Positions 31,610-40,706 of a stretch of 64,000 bases of DNA are shown one piece after another. The number at the start of each line of letters is the position of its first letter. Position 1 is the first letter of the stretch. A program made the translations under genes and the position numbers. The stretch covers positions 100,927-164,926 of the forward strand of contig NZ_LR656170.1 of the NCBI RefSeq assembly GCF_902168435.1. Direction: 5' to 3'. This stretch comes from Bacillus marasmi (GTDB lineage Bacteria; Bacillota; Bacilli; Bacillales; Cytobacillaceae). The notes under the pieces were generated by a model. That model was not told the DNA's origin, made no database searches, and saw nothing but the letters and a program-made list of their open reading frames with translations.

Positions 31610-32179
31610 TTACAACGGATGACTCCCTTTTTTGGGACGATTTGTTTTTTTAAATAACGTGAATAATAAAAATCCTGCCAAAATCGTAATGATGATTTTA
31701 CCCTGCCAAGACCATTGAATCAGTTCGTTCGCAGAATATGCTTCAATCAATAAAGCAGGCAACTTACCCAAAGTACTTGATAGAACAAAAACGATAAGGG
31801 ACATTCGACCAATTGCTGCTAAAAACGTTATGACACCGGATGGGACAAACGGAAGTAAACGCAATGAAAATACTAATATAAAGGCATGTCCACCCTCCAC
31901 CTCTAAAAGCTTTCTAACTATTGGTCGTTGTAAAGCCTTTGAATCAGCAATACCTGCCAAGCCCTTTCGGTAAACTAGGAACGAAACTACTGCACCTATC
32001 ACTTCTCCTACAAAGGACACAAGCGTTCCTTCCCAAAATCCAAACATGACAATATTCGCTGCTGTTAGAAACAAGCTTGGTATAAATCCGATAAGACTTA
32101 TAATTACATTTAATATGATACTAATGAACAATGCATATGAATCATATTGTTGCAGTAATTGAACTACTTGTTCTTTCAT
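31610..32179 (-). CDS. TVP38/TMEM64 (DedA-like, VTT domain) membrane protein
   Basis: 189 residues, five or six membrane segments, with the family block FGFWEGTLVSFVGEVIGAVVS and the later RLLPFVPSGVITFLAA. Such proteins are linked to lipid transport or proton-coupled uptake, but this member is uncharacterised. It has GGGGGGAACC before the ATG and is 105 bases upstream of the MFS gene, so the two may be co-transcribed. The adjoining gap to 32525 holds a plus-strand promoter. Confidence 0.82.
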   Translation of the reverse strand: MKEQVVQLLQQYDSYALFISIILNVIISLIGFIPSLFLTAANIVMFGFWEGTLVSFVGEVIGAVVSFLVYRKGLAGIADSKALQRPIVRKLLEVEGGHAFILVFSLRLLPFVPSGVITFLAAIGRMSLIVFVLSSTLGKLPALLIEAYSANELIQWSWQGKIIITILAGFLLFTLFKKTNRPKKGSHPL

Positions 32180-32481
32180 TTAGGTTCCCCCCATGCATCA
32201 TGAGCAAATTACTGCTATTGCCAGTTCACATACAGTCCCACTTACGAATGATTAATATTTTACTTAATGAATTTAGCTATAAAAAATCCAGTTTCCTGCC
32301 TAAATGACCATTTAATTTTTATTAAAGATAAACAAAAGTCACTGTAATGACATTTTTAAAACATTAATCTTCATATCATCTTCAAATCTTACTGGTATGC
32401 TAACTTATGTTTCAGCGTAAACAGCCTGGCCATTATGTCATGAATCCGTACCATTTTACACAGTATCTATTATCGTTATGT

Positions 32482-32490
32482 TGTTATAAT
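32482..32490 (+). promoter_or_regulatory. Extended -10 promoter of the PCYCGC selenoprotein gene
   Basis: TGTTATAAT is a consensus extended -10 element 35 bases before the start codon. No good -35 is seen at 17 bases, as expected for extended -10 promoters. The rest of the 345-base gap shows no gene. Confidence 0.55.
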
Positions 32491-32525
32491 GAAATAGCAA
32501 ACTAGAGATTGGAGGATGCACACTT

Positions 32526-32969
32526 ATGAAGAAATACCTTTTCACAGTCCTATTAGGCGCCATTGCAATGATCCTATTATCTGGCTGTGGTTCTAAAGAA
32601 GAATTAGCATTAGACTCAAAACACTTGGAACTGCCTGATTATGTAACAAGCGCTAAGGCAGAAGTCAAAGAGGCATATATTATGGCAGCTCAATATCCAC
32701 AAGCACTAGCTTCTGTACCATGCTATTGTGGCTGTTATGAACAGGATGGACACATCAGCAACCTTGACTGTTTCGTTGATGGAATGGACAAGAATAATGC
32801 CGTTACTGGCTGGGACACAATGGGGATAGCCTGAGACATTTGCGTAGTGATCGCCCGTGAGGCGACTGAAATGTATCAAGACGGTAAAGACCTTAAGGAA
32901 ATCAATAAAACCATTACGAAAAAATACGAATCATACGGTACACCAACCCCAACTCCAATTCCTGAGTAA
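32526..32969 (+). CDS. Putative selenoprotein: PCYCGC-motif lipoprotein with in-frame UGA at codon 103
   Basis: Frame runs from ATG 32526 to TAA 32967-32969 (147 codons) if TGA 32832-32834 is read as an amino acid. The N-terminus is a lipoprotein signal (lipobox LLSGCG). The family motif PCYCGC is near residue 65, followed by DCF and W-D. After the TGA the same frame continues DICVVIAREATEMYQDG, the C-terminus expected for PCYCGC proteins, where relatives I recall have C-x-V-C. The TGA thus replaces the first Cys of C-x-x-C, giving U-D-I-C. A stem-loop stands 21 bases downstream. A nonsense mutation is the alternative, but the conserved tail is intact. GGAGG precedes the start. Confidence 0.8.
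32836..32874 (+). other. Candidate bacterial SECIS element
   Basis: Directly after the TGA, ACATTT (32836-32841) pairs with AAATGT (32869-32874), AGT with ACT, and CGCC (32852-32855) with GGCG (32861-32864), leaving the loop CGTGA. The loop begins 21 bases after the TGA, inside the 16-37 range described for bacterial SECIS, with G in its first two bases. SelB would bind it during decoding. Confidence 0.7.
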
Positions 32970-33159
32970 TTGGTAGAAGGATTTGTACCTGAAATCATCA
33001 CCGATTTTTAGTTTTTAGATGAAATACTTTATATGAAGAGGATGGATTGCTGACATGCATTGCGCTGTCAAAAATCTGTCCTTTTTTTGAAAGTTCATAT
33101 CATCAACATATCATCCAAGTATAATCGATTGGGTAAACTAGCTAGACGGAGGAACCTAT

Positions 33160-33891
33160 ATGTATGGAATTCTTTCAGATATTAGCAGGATGCTAAGCAG
33201 TCCGTTCATTAATATTGTCAACGAGCTGAACCAAATTCCGATTTTGGCCAGTCTCGTGTTAGGGCTGATTGGGGCACTTGCACCTTGTCAGTTGACCGGA
33301 AACATTGGCGCAATCACCTTTTACGGCAATCGTAGCCTGCAATCTAGGAGCCAATGGGTCGAAATTGGTTTTTTTGTGCTCGGAAAAATCGTTGTATTCT
33401 CAGGGTTGGGACTCGCTGTATGGCTGCTCGGCCGAGAGTTTCAAGATGTTTTACCAAACTATTTCTCTGTTTTCCGAAAGCTGATGGGTCCGCTCTTTAT
33501 TCTGATTGGACTTGTCTTGATTGGATTTGTGAAAATGAGATGGCTGGATTCAGTTTCTAGGCTGATCCCGCTACGTAAAAAAGAGGGTAAGCTTGGTTCG
33601 TTTTTAATGGGCGTAAGCTTTTCGATTGCGTTTTGTCCAACAATGTTTACACTTTTTTTCTTTTCGTTAATGCCGATTGTGCTGACTTCTCCCTACGGAG
33701 CTGTGCTGCCATCTTTGTTTGCGGTCGGGACATCGCTTCCAGTACTAATCTTTGCCGGAATCATCACCTTTATCGGTCTTGACGGGGCGCTGATGAAAAA
33801 AAGCCGCAAAATCGGAAACACAATCCAAAAAGCAGCAGCTTTTCTATTTATCGTAATCGGAGTACTAGACACAATAACATACTGGTTTTAG
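33160..33891 (+). CDS. CcdA/DsbD-type thiol-redox membrane protein
   Basis: 243 residues, six to seven membrane segments. Paired cysteines lie in LAPCQLTGN (first half) and AFCPTMFT (second half), the arrangement by which CcdA-type proteins carry reducing equivalents across the membrane. It is annotated here as CcdA-like; the partner could be one of the extracytoplasmic thiol proteins of this block. It follows the PCYCGC selenoprotein by 190 bases on the same strand. GGAGG precedes the ATG. Confidence 0.8.
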   Translation: MYGILSDISRMLSSPFINIVNELNQIPILASLVLGLIGALAPCQLTGNIGAITFYGNRSLQSRSQWVEIGFFVLGKIVVFSGLGLAVWLLGREFQDVLPNYFSVFRKLMGPLFILIGLVLIGFVKMRWLDSVSRLIPLRKKEGKLGSFLMGVSFSIAFCPTMFTLFFFSLMPIVLTSPYGAVLPSLFAVGTSLPVLIFAGIITFIGLDGALMKKSRKIGNTIQKAAAFLFIVIGVLDTITYWF

Positions 33892-33892
33892 A

Positions 33893-33954
33893 GGTGCCTG
33901 TCACCACCCGAATTTTGTCGAAAAAGGTGACAGGCACCACCCGAATTTTGTCGA
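33893..33954. repeat. Inverted and direct repeat, GGTGCCTGTCACC type
   Basis: GGTGCCTGTCACC (33893-33905) and its complement GGTGACAGGCACC (33926-33938) are each followed by the same 16-mer ACCCGAATTTTGTCGA. The second copy runs into GAGGTG, which serves as the RBS of the response regulator. Confidence 0.88.
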
Positions 33955-33965
33955 GGTGATTTAGT

Positions 33966-34652
33966 TTGAAGAATATTTTGGTTGTGGAAGATGAAGTGAA
34001 TGTTGCGACGGTTTTGAAGGGTTATTTGGAGAAGGAGGGCTATGTGGTTTATACGGCTACTTCTGGTTTGGCGGGCCTTGATTTGTTTAAGGCTCACGAT
34101 TTTCAACTAATTCTTCTCGATTTAATGCTACCCGATATTAGCGGTGAAGAGGTTTGTAAAATCATTCGGCAAAGCTCTAATGTCCATATCTTTATGCTTA
34201 CTGCCAAGGGGGCATTAGAAAATCGAATCGAGGGCTTGAACATTGGTGCCGATGAATATTTAATCAAACCCTTTAGTCCACGTGAACTTACCGCCAGAGT
34301 AAATGCACTTTTCCGCAGACTCAATAACGGCGATGGCTCCTCTCAATACCTTTTCAACGATGGTAATTTAATTATCGATTACGAGAAAAGAATCGTGAAG
34401 GTGCAAAACGAAGTGGTTCTATTAACACCTAATGAATTCGATATCCTTTATACACTCGTTGCCAATAAAGGGAAAGTCCTGTCGCGCGAGCAATTGATTA
34501 ATAAAATCTTTGGTGCTGATTTCGAAGGCTACGACCGTACAATTGATGTTCACATCAAAAATATCCGCAAAAAAATCGAAACAGATACAAAAAACCCTAA
34601 ATATGTTGTGACGGTAATGAAGGTTGGCTATAAATTTGGCGGTGAGCAATAA
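33966..34652 (+). CDS. OmpR/PhoB-family response regulator
   Basis: 228 residues. The receiver domain has acidic residues at the N-terminus (VVEDE) and the phosphorylated aspartate D52 in LLDLMLPD, with the lysine in YLIKPFSP. The C-terminal winged helix ends EGYDRTIDVHIKNIRKKI and YVVTVMKVGYKF. The start is TTG with GAGGTG upstream. Its stop overlaps the kinase start as TAATG. Target genes are unknown; the lipoprotein and copA downstream are candidates. Confidence 0.93.
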   Translation: MKNILVVEDEVNVATVLKGYLEKEGYVVYTATSGLAGLDLFKAHDFQLILLDLMLPDISGEEVCKIIRQSSNVHIFMLTAKGALENRIEGLNIGADEYLIKPFSPRELTARVNALFRRLNNGDGSSQYLFNDGNLIIDYEKRIVKVQNEVVLLTPNEFDILYTLVANKGKVLSREQLINKIFGADFEGYDRTIDVHIKNIRKKIETDTKNPKYVVTVMKVGYKFGGEQ

Positions 34653-36016
34653 TGCAAACCATTCGCAAACGACTCAGTCTGATGTTTGTCAGCTGTTCAA
34701 TCGTATCGATTTTGCTCGTCACATTGTTTGTGAACATAACAGTTAACAAAAAATTCGATCATTATATGGAGGATCTTCAGGACAAGCGCTATCAACGAAT
34801 AGTGAACTATATCAATGAGGACTACAAACGTGATGGTAAGTGGCTCGAAAGCACTGGTAAAGAATTGATGCACGAGGCATATATGGGTAATTATTGCCTA
34901 ACCGTTAAGGATGTAAATCAAAATGTTATTTGGGGTATGGATTCTCACGATTTACAAAATCGCGACCATTTAAAATCGATGTTTACGCAGGATAACGGAG
35001 TTTACACCACAAAGACGTTCGAAATCACCGACGGTGGAGATGTCGTCGGATATGTAGAGATTGGCCAGTACTCCTCTGTGCTTTTATCAAAAGAGGATAT
35101 TGACTTTAAAGCTTCAATTAATAAAAGCATTATTGCCGGTGGTTTGCTCACTCTCGTATTAACAATACTTTTAAGTCTTTATTTTTCCAAACAATTCTCA
35201 AATCCAATTAAGGATGTCGCAAATATGTCTGTCACCCTCTCAAAGGGTAACTTCGATATTAAATCTAGTTCGGAAAGTAATATTGAAGAATTAGAGAATC
35301 TCAGGAATAGTATTAACATCCTAGCTGAAAAACTAAAGGTACAGGATACTTTACGTAAGAAATTAGTTTCTGATATTTCGCATGAAATTAGAACGCCGTT
35401 AAACGTCTTGCAGAACAATTTAGAGGCGATGATTGATGGAGTCTTTCCCGTCACGACCGAGCGCTTGACCAATTTAAATGAAGAAGTAATAAGATTCGGA
35501 CGATTAATCAATAATCTGAATGTCTTAAAAGAATTTGAGTCTGAAAGTATTAAGATTCATTTGGAAAAAATAAAACTAGATGAGTTTCTTAGCGATATTT
35601 GTAAGGACTTCTATCTTGCAGCTGAAGCGAAGAATATTACTATTGAGTACTACATCGCACCAGGCATGAGCTATATGATTAACGGTGATCGCGACAAGCT
35701 GAAACAGGTATTTATTAATCTATTATCAAATGGACTGAAGTTCACAAACCAAAACGGTTCTATTACGATTAAGCTATACGGTGATGCCCAGCATTTTATC
35801 GTCGAAGTGAAGGATAATGGAATCGGGATCAGCAGTGAGGATTTGCCGTTCATTTTCGAGCGTTTATACCGCGGGGATAAAAGCCGAAATCAAATAGACG
35901 GAACTGGTATTGGACTGACAATCGTCAAAAACATCATCGACCTTCACAAGGCCACCATCGACGTTGATAGCATTGAAGGACAAGGCACAACCGTAAAAGT
36001 TAAATTTGAAAAATAA
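34652..36016 (+). CDS. Membrane sensor histidine kinase
   Basis: 454 residues: transmembrane helix near 10-30, an extracytoplasmic sensor of about 130 residues, a second helix near 160-180, HAMP linker, then the H-box SDISHEIRTPLN with phosphorylated H244 and the ATPase boxes (INLLSNGLKFTN, VKDNGIGI, DGTGIGLTIVKN). Partner of the preceding regulator by one-base overlap. The stimulus cannot be read from the sequence; envelope or metal stress is plausible from context. Confidence 0.93.
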   Translation: MQTIRKRLSLMFVSCSIVSILLVTLFVNITVNKKFDHYMEDLQDKRYQRIVNYINEDYKRDGKWLESTGKELMHEAYMGNYCLTVKDVNQNVIWGMDSHDLQNRDHLKSMFTQDNGVYTTKTFEITDGGDVVGYVEIGQYSSVLLSKEDIDFKASINKSIIAGGLLTLVLTILLSLYFSKQFSNPIKDVANMSVTLSKGNFDIKSSSESNIEELENLRNSINILAEKLKVQDTLRKKLVSDISHEIRTPLNVLQNNLEAMIDGVFPVTTERLTNLNEEVIRFGRLINNLNVLKEFESESIKIHLEKIKLDEFLSDICKDFYLAAEAKNITIEYYIAPGMSYMINGDRDKLKQVFINLLSNGLKFTNQNGSITIKLYGDAQHFIVEVKDNGIGISSEDLPFIFERLYRGDKSRNQIDGTGIGLTIVKNIIDLHKATIDVDSIEGQGTTVKVKFEK

Positions 36017-36049
36017 AGCATAAGTCGCTCTCATGCTTTATTTTTTTTT
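36015..36049 (+). terminator. Terminator after the two-component operon
   Basis: AAAGCAT and ATGCTTT form a stem with an 11-base loop followed by nine T residues. Confidence 0.8.
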
Positions 36050-36179
36050 GCCTTTTAATGCAATTTTGTTTTTCAACTGTGGCTAAAATTTGAATTTAAT
36101 CCGTTCTTCATATTGTCTACATAAGAATTCATTACTCTAATGAAGTAATCATAACAGATTCTAAAGGAGCACGATTAAC

Positions 36180-36893
36180 ATGAAGAAAATATTAGCAACA
36201 GCGCTTATTTCAACTGCATTATTAGTTGCCTTTACCGGCTGCAGTCGCCCAGTAACAGGAGATAAAGATGCAGACAAAGCACTAGATTCCTTTAATAAAA
36301 TCGTCAAGGCTTATCCGGATAAAAAAGGCTTCCACGACGCTCTAAAGCACTGGGGCTTCGAGCTTCCTAGCGGGGAAAAATTTGAGTGGAGCAAGGATAT
36401 GTCAGCAAACAAAGCTGATTTTGCCATGGTCATGCTCGCTGATCCATTAATTGAGGCTGGACTTGACGTAGAAAAGCTTGATAAAAACGAGTGGTTATTT
36501 GAACCAGCTGGCAAGGATGACAAAGGTAAAGAGCTTCCAAACCGCTTAATTAAGCCTTACAATGTCTCTGACAAAAAGCAAGCATCGAATGGCTCTGAGG
36601 ACTCCATGCGCCGCTTATTAAAAACAGACACAGAAATGGTTGCCTACCACAAAGACCAACAACACTATGCATTAACGATTGGTGAGGGCTATCAAGTTCA
36701 GTGGACTGAAGAGCTTGGAATCAATGATGCGGACATGGTTTTCGTCTTAAAAGCAGAACCACTAGTTAAAGCCGGATTAGACGTGGACAAGCTCGAAGGC
36801 AGCGGCTGGACCTACCAAGAAGCAACGGACGACGACATGGGCATGGGAGCAAGCCCTGATCGAATCGTTAAAATCTACGATATAAAAAGTTAA
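36180..36893 (+). CDS. Lipoprotein with internal duplication, unknown function
   Basis: 237 residues with a lipoprotein signal ending VAFTGCS. Two related segments of about 55 residues follow: one around GFELPSGEKFEWSKDMSANK and one around YALTIGEGYQVQWTEEL, each continuing into a D-P/E-P-L-(I/V)-(E/K)-A-G-L-D-V-(E/D)-K-L stretch. No ligand motif is evident and no family is recognised. It lies after the two-component operon and before the second copA, with its own RBS (AAAGGAGC). Confidence 0.75.
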   Translation: MKKILATALISTALLVAFTGCSRPVTGDKDADKALDSFNKIVKAYPDKKGFHDALKHWGFELPSGEKFEWSKDMSANKADFAMVMLADPLIEAGLDVEKLDKNEWLFEPAGKDDKGKELPNRLIKPYNVSDKKQASNGSEDSMRRLLKTDTEMVAYHKDQQHYALTIGEGYQVQWTEELGINDADMVFVLKAEPLVKAGLDVDKLEGSGWTYQEATDDDMGMGASPDRIVKIYDIKS

Positions 36894-36898
36894 TCAGA

Positions 36899-37013
36899 AA
36901 AGCGGAAGCGGCTCGCTCGTGGCGACAGATACAAGACGAGCCGGCCGAAAGGTTGTTCTTTAACCTTTTGGACGGATTGACTTGTGACCTCGAGGGGCTT
37001 GCCGCTAAAGCTA
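36899..37013. repeat. Intergenic structured repeat, copy 1
   Basis: A region of about 115 bases starting AGCGGAAGCGGCTCGCTC and containing GGCGACAG, TTGACTTGTGACC and GCCGCTAAAGCTAGA. The two ends are partly complementary. A diverged copy with the same ordered blocks is at 61369-61481. Similar sequences are frequent between genes in Bacillus as far as I recall. Confidence 0.7.
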
Positions 37014-37015
37014 GA

Positions 37016-37027
37016 TACCATACCCCC
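37016..37027. promoter_or_regulatory. Candidate CsoR half-operator before the second copA
   Basis: TACCATACCCCC is identical to the 12 bases of the csoR operator at 30110-30121. The second half of the operator is not conserved here. It is followed by a hairpin (37032-37058, AACCACCTCTT with AAGGGGTGGTT) in the leader of copA. Confidence 0.45.
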
Positions 37028-37130
37028 TTTATTAACCACCTCTTAAAAGGGGTGGTTATCTCTACAAATGGCAGAAACACAATAACTGGTTTATTTTTAT
37101 AAAAAAACAACCAGACTGAGGTGACAGACA

Positions 37131-39596
37131 GTGGAAAAAAGTTTAAAAATTGGCGGTATGACTTGCGCTGCTTGTGCGAAACGAATCGAAAAGGTAACGT
37201 GCAAGCTCGATGGCGTAATCGAATCAAGCGTCAACTATGCAACTGAAAAACTTCTCATTCAATTTGATGAAACAAAGGTTACACTAGCCGACATTCAAGC
37301 AAAAATCGAAAAAGCTGGCTATGAAGCTATGATTGAAGCAAATTCGAAATCTCTTAAAATTGAAGGAATGACTTGTGCAGCTTGCGCAAAGCGGATTGAA
37401 AAAGTAACTGGAAAGCTTGATGGGGTTGTACAAGCCAATGTCAATTACGCAACTGAGAAACTAACAATCAGCTTTGAACCATCCAAGGTGAGAGTTTCCG
37501 ATATTAAAAAAGCAATTGAAAAGGCTGGCTATAAAGCACTTGAAGAAGAAGCTGCAGTCGATAATGACAAAGAGCGAAAAGAACACGAAATTAAAGTGCT
37601 ATGGCAAAAGTTCATTATATCCGCTATCTTTACAGTTCCATTACTCTACATTTCAATGGGACACATGGTGAAAGAACAATTTGGGTTGGAATACGAGATT
37701 CCTGAGCTAATTGACCCAATGATTAATCCTTTATACTTTGGGCTTGTTCAATTGTTATTAGTAATTCCAGTACTGATAGCTGGATATAAATTTTTCACCG
37801 TCGGTTATTCTTCACTTTTTCAAAGAAGTCCAAATATGGACTCGTTGATAGCCATTGGTACTTCAGCGGCCTTCCTATACGGACTTTTTGCCATTTATCA
37901 AATCAATAGTGGCAATATTGATTACGCCTACGATCTTTATTTTGAAGCTGCAGGCGTGATTATCACCTTGATTATGCTCGGGAAATATTTAGAAGCAGTA
38001 ACGAAGGGTAAGACTTCTGAGGCGATTAAGAAGCTGATGGGGTTGGCGCCAAAAACAGCCATTATTTTACGAGATGATAAAGAAATTGAAATCTCGATTG
38101 ATGAAGTAGAAGTTGGCGACATCATCATCGTTAAACCAGGCGAAAAAATGCCAGTCGATGGTGTTGTGATCGAAGGAATCACTTCTGTTGACGAATCGAT
38201 GCTGACTGGAGAAAGTATTCCGGTTGAAAAAAATATTGGTGATAAAATTATCGGTGCTAGTATTAATAAAAATGGTTCTATAAAATATAAAGCCACACGT
38301 GTAGGTAAGGATACCGCTTTAGCTCAAATTATTAAACTTGTAGAAGATGCGCAAGGCTCTAAAGCACCAATTGCCAAAATGGCGGATGTCATCTCAGGCT
38401 ACTTCGTTCCGGTGGTAATCGGGATTGCCATTTTAGCCGCAGCAGCTTGGTACTTCTTTGCTGGAGAAACTGGCGTGTTCTCACTAACAATCTTTATTTC
38501 AGTCCTTGTTATTGCTTGTCCTTGCGCGCTAGGCTTAGCAACACCGACAGCCATCATGGTTGGTACTGGTAAGGGCGCTGAGCATGGTGTATTGATTAAG
38601 AGCGGAGTTGCTTTAGAGACTGCGCATAAAATTAATACAATTGTATTTGATAAAACAGGAACAATTACAGAAGGTAAACCAAAGGTTACTGATGTAGTCG
38701 TAGTCAATAACAGCATTACCGAGGATTATTTATTAGCCATTTCCGCTTCTGCCGAAAAAGGTTCAGAGCATCCGCTTGGTGAAGCAATTGTAAAAGGCGC
38801 TGAAGACCGCGGCTTAGAGTTTAAGAAGCTTGACTTATTTAAGGCGATACCTGGTCATGGTATTGAAGTTTCGATTGATGGAAAGTTAGTTCTATTAGGA
38901 AATCGAAAGCTCATGGTAGACAGAGACATCTCTTTGGTAGAACTTGAACCTGTTTCGGACCGCTTAGCAAGCGAAGGCAAAACACCAATGTATGTGGCAT
39001 TTGATGGTGAGATGGCGGGTATTATCGCCGTAGCCGATACAGTGAAGGAAAATAGTAAAAAGGCGATTGAACAGCTTCATAAAATGGGAATTGAAGTGGC
39101 GATGCTCACAGGTGACAATCGCCGCACTGCCGAAGCAATTGCTCGCCAGGTTGGGATTGATCGCGTGCTTGCTGAAGTGCTCCCACAGGATAAAGCAAAT
39201 GAAGTGAAGAAAATTCAAAGTGAAGGTCGTAAAGTGGCAATGGTTGGAGACGGTATTAATGACGCTCCTGCATTGGCCCAAGCTGAAATCGGAATTGCGA
39301 TTGGATCAGGTACGGATGTTGCCATGGAATCTGCGGATATCGTGCTAATGCGCAGCGACTTGATGGATGTTCCAACAGCGATTCAATTAAGTAAAAAAAC
39401 GATATCAAATATTAAGCAAAACCTGTTCTGGGCGTTTGGATACAATACTTTAGGTATTCCAGTGGCGATGGGCGTGTTGTACTTGTTCGGCGGACCATTG
39501 TTAAATCCAATTATTGCGGCTGCAGCGATGAGCTTTAGTTCAGTTTCCGTGTTGCTGAACGCATTGCGATTGAAAGGGTTTAGACCTGCGCGTTAA
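37131..39596 (+). CDS. copA: Copper-exporting P1B-type ATPase CopA (second copy)
   Basis: 821-residue paralogue of the CopA encoded at 26931-29354. Two N-terminal HMA domains have GMTCAAC; the two are nearly identical to each other ([12 protein letters not shown] in both), pointing to a recent internal duplication. CPC is at 463-465, phosphorylated D507 is in DKTGT, and [10 protein letters not shown] is present. GTG start with GAGGTGA upstream. No copZ or csoR beside it, but a CsoR-like half site lies upstream. It could be a constitutive exporter or one that loads cuproenzymes. Confidence 0.94.
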   Translation: MEKSLKIGGMTCAACAKRIEKVTCKLDGVIESSVNYATEKLLIQFDETKVTLADIQAKIEKAGYEAMIEANSKSLKIEGMTCAACAKRIEKVTGKLDGVVQANVNYATEKLTISFEPSKVRVSDIKKAIEKAGYKALEEEAAVDNDKERKEHEIKVLWQKFIISAIFTVPLLYISMGHMVKEQFGLEYEIPELIDPMINPLYFGLVQLLLVIPVLIAGYKFFTVGYSSLFQRSPNMDSLIAIGTSAAFLYGLFAIYQINSGNIDYAYDLYFEAAGVIITLIMLGKYLEAVTKGKTSEAIKKLMGLAPKTAIILRDDKEIEISIDEVEVGDIIIVKPGEKMPVDGVVIEGITSVDESMLTGESIPVEKNIGDKIIGASINKNGSIKYKATRVGKDTALAQIIKLVEDAQGSKAPIAKMADVISGYFVPVVIGIAILAAAAWYFFAGETGVFSLTIFISVLVIACPCALGLATPTAIMVGTGKGAEHGVLIKSGVALETAHKINTIVFDKTGTITEGKPKVTDVVVVNNSITEDYLLAISASAEKGSEHPLGEAIVKGAEDRGLEFKKLDLFKAIPGHGIEVSIDGKLVLLGNRKLMVDRDISLVELEPVSDRLASEGKTPMYVAFDGEMAGIIAVADTVKENSKKAIEQLHKMGIEVAMLTGDNRRTAEAIARQVGIDRVLAEVLPQDKANEVKKIQSEGRKVAMVGDGINDAPALAQAEIGIAIGSGTDVAMESADIVLMRSDLMDVPTAIQLSKKTISNIKQNLFWAFGYNTLGIPVAMGVLYLFGGPLLNPIIAAAAMSFSSVSVLLNALRLKGFRPAR

Positions 39597-39608
39597 ATTA
39601 GTGATTTT

Positions 39609-39640
39609 GTCTCATAGAATGCTTCTATGAGACTTTTTTT
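39609..39640 (+). terminator. Terminator after the second copA
   Basis: GTCTCATAGAA and TTCTATGAGAC form an 11-bp stem with a three-base loop, followed by seven T residues. Its 3' arm resembles the TCTATGAGAC of the repeat array that follows. Confidence 0.88.
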
Positions 39641-39683
39641 GTTGTTTTTTTCGGGAGGGAGGGTGGTTTCTTGGTTCTCTGTG

Positions 39684-40560
39684 CTTGAGTTTTGTTCCTT
39701 GGGGACCTGCAATGAGACACTTATTTGGTTTGGGGCTTGAGTTTTGTTCCATTGAGACCCTCTATGACACACTTCTTTGGTTTAGGGCTTGTGTTTTGTT
39801 CTATTGAGACTCTCTATGAGACACTTATTTGATTTTGGGCTTGTGTTTTGTTCCTTTGAGACCTTCTATGACACACTTCCACGATATTTCACATGAGTTT
39901 TGAACTCATAAACCCTCCATGAGTTCATTTCCACGATATTTCACATGAGTTTTGAACTCATAAACCCTCCATGAGTTCATTTCTAAGAAATTTCGCATGA
40001 GTTTTGAACTCATAAACCCTCCATGAGTTCATTTCTAAGAAATTTCGCATGAGTTTTGAACTCATAAACCCTCCATGAGTTCATTTCCACGATATTTCAC
40101 ATGAGTTTTGAACTCATAAACCCTCGATGAGTTCATTTCCACGATATTTCGCATGAGTTTTGAACTCATAAACCCTCCATGAGTTCATTTCCACGATATT
40201 TCACATGAGTTTTGAACTCATAAACCCTCCATGAGTTCATTTCTAAGAAATTTCGCATGAGTTTTGAACTCATAAACCCTCCATGAGTTCATTTCCACGA
40301 TATTTCACATGAGTTTTGAACTCATAAACCCTCGATGAGTTCATTTCCACGATATTTCGCATGAGTTTTGAACTCATAAACCCTCCATGAGTTCATTTCC
40401 ACGATATTTCACATGAGTTTTGAACTCATAAACCCTCCATGAGTTCATTTCTAAGAAATTTCGCATGAGTTTTGAACTCATAAACCCTCCATGAGTTCAT
40501 TTCCACGATATTTCACATGAATTTTGAACTCATAAAACCTCCACGAGTTCATTTTGGCGG
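39684..40560. repeat. Tandem array of 52-bp repeats (17 copies, two subfamilies)
   Basis: Units start every 52 bases from 39684 to 40516. The first four (39684, 39736, 39788, 39840) are of a CTTGAGTTTTGTTCC...CTATGAGACAC type; the next thirteen are of a CATGAGTTTTGAACTCAT type with TAAACCCTCCATGAGTTCAT. Each unit of the second type holds the perfect hairpin ATGAGTT-TTG-AACTCAT. Higher-order alternation is visible (CCACGATATTTCA against CTAAGAAATTTCG). No reading frame persists. The rest of the 1.1-kb gap holds only the flanking terminators. Confidence 0.95.
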
Positions 40561-40652
40561 CAACTATTTCTATTCTTGAACTTATGAATGACCAAAAGCA
40601 AAATGTTATCTCCCACGAACCAACCCACACCACCAAAAACAACAAATTAAAA

Positions 40653-40690
40653 AGCGCCAGCGATGATGCTTACAAGCATCACCACTGCCG
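40653..40690 (-). terminator. Terminator after the HMA-TauE gene
   Basis: TGATGCT and AGCATCA close an extended imperfect stem (GCGCCAGCGA with CCACTGCCGCC side); the minus strand continues CTTTTTAATTTG. Confidence 0.65.
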
Positions 40691-40706
40691 CCAACTTACT
40701 AATATA

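Noticed and set aside
32526-32834. PCYCGC gene as a truncated pseudogene
   Set aside because: The frame, family-specific C-terminus and natural stop after the TGA are intact, a SECIS-like hairpin follows, and a second gene in the window has the same pattern. Kept as a less likely alternative.
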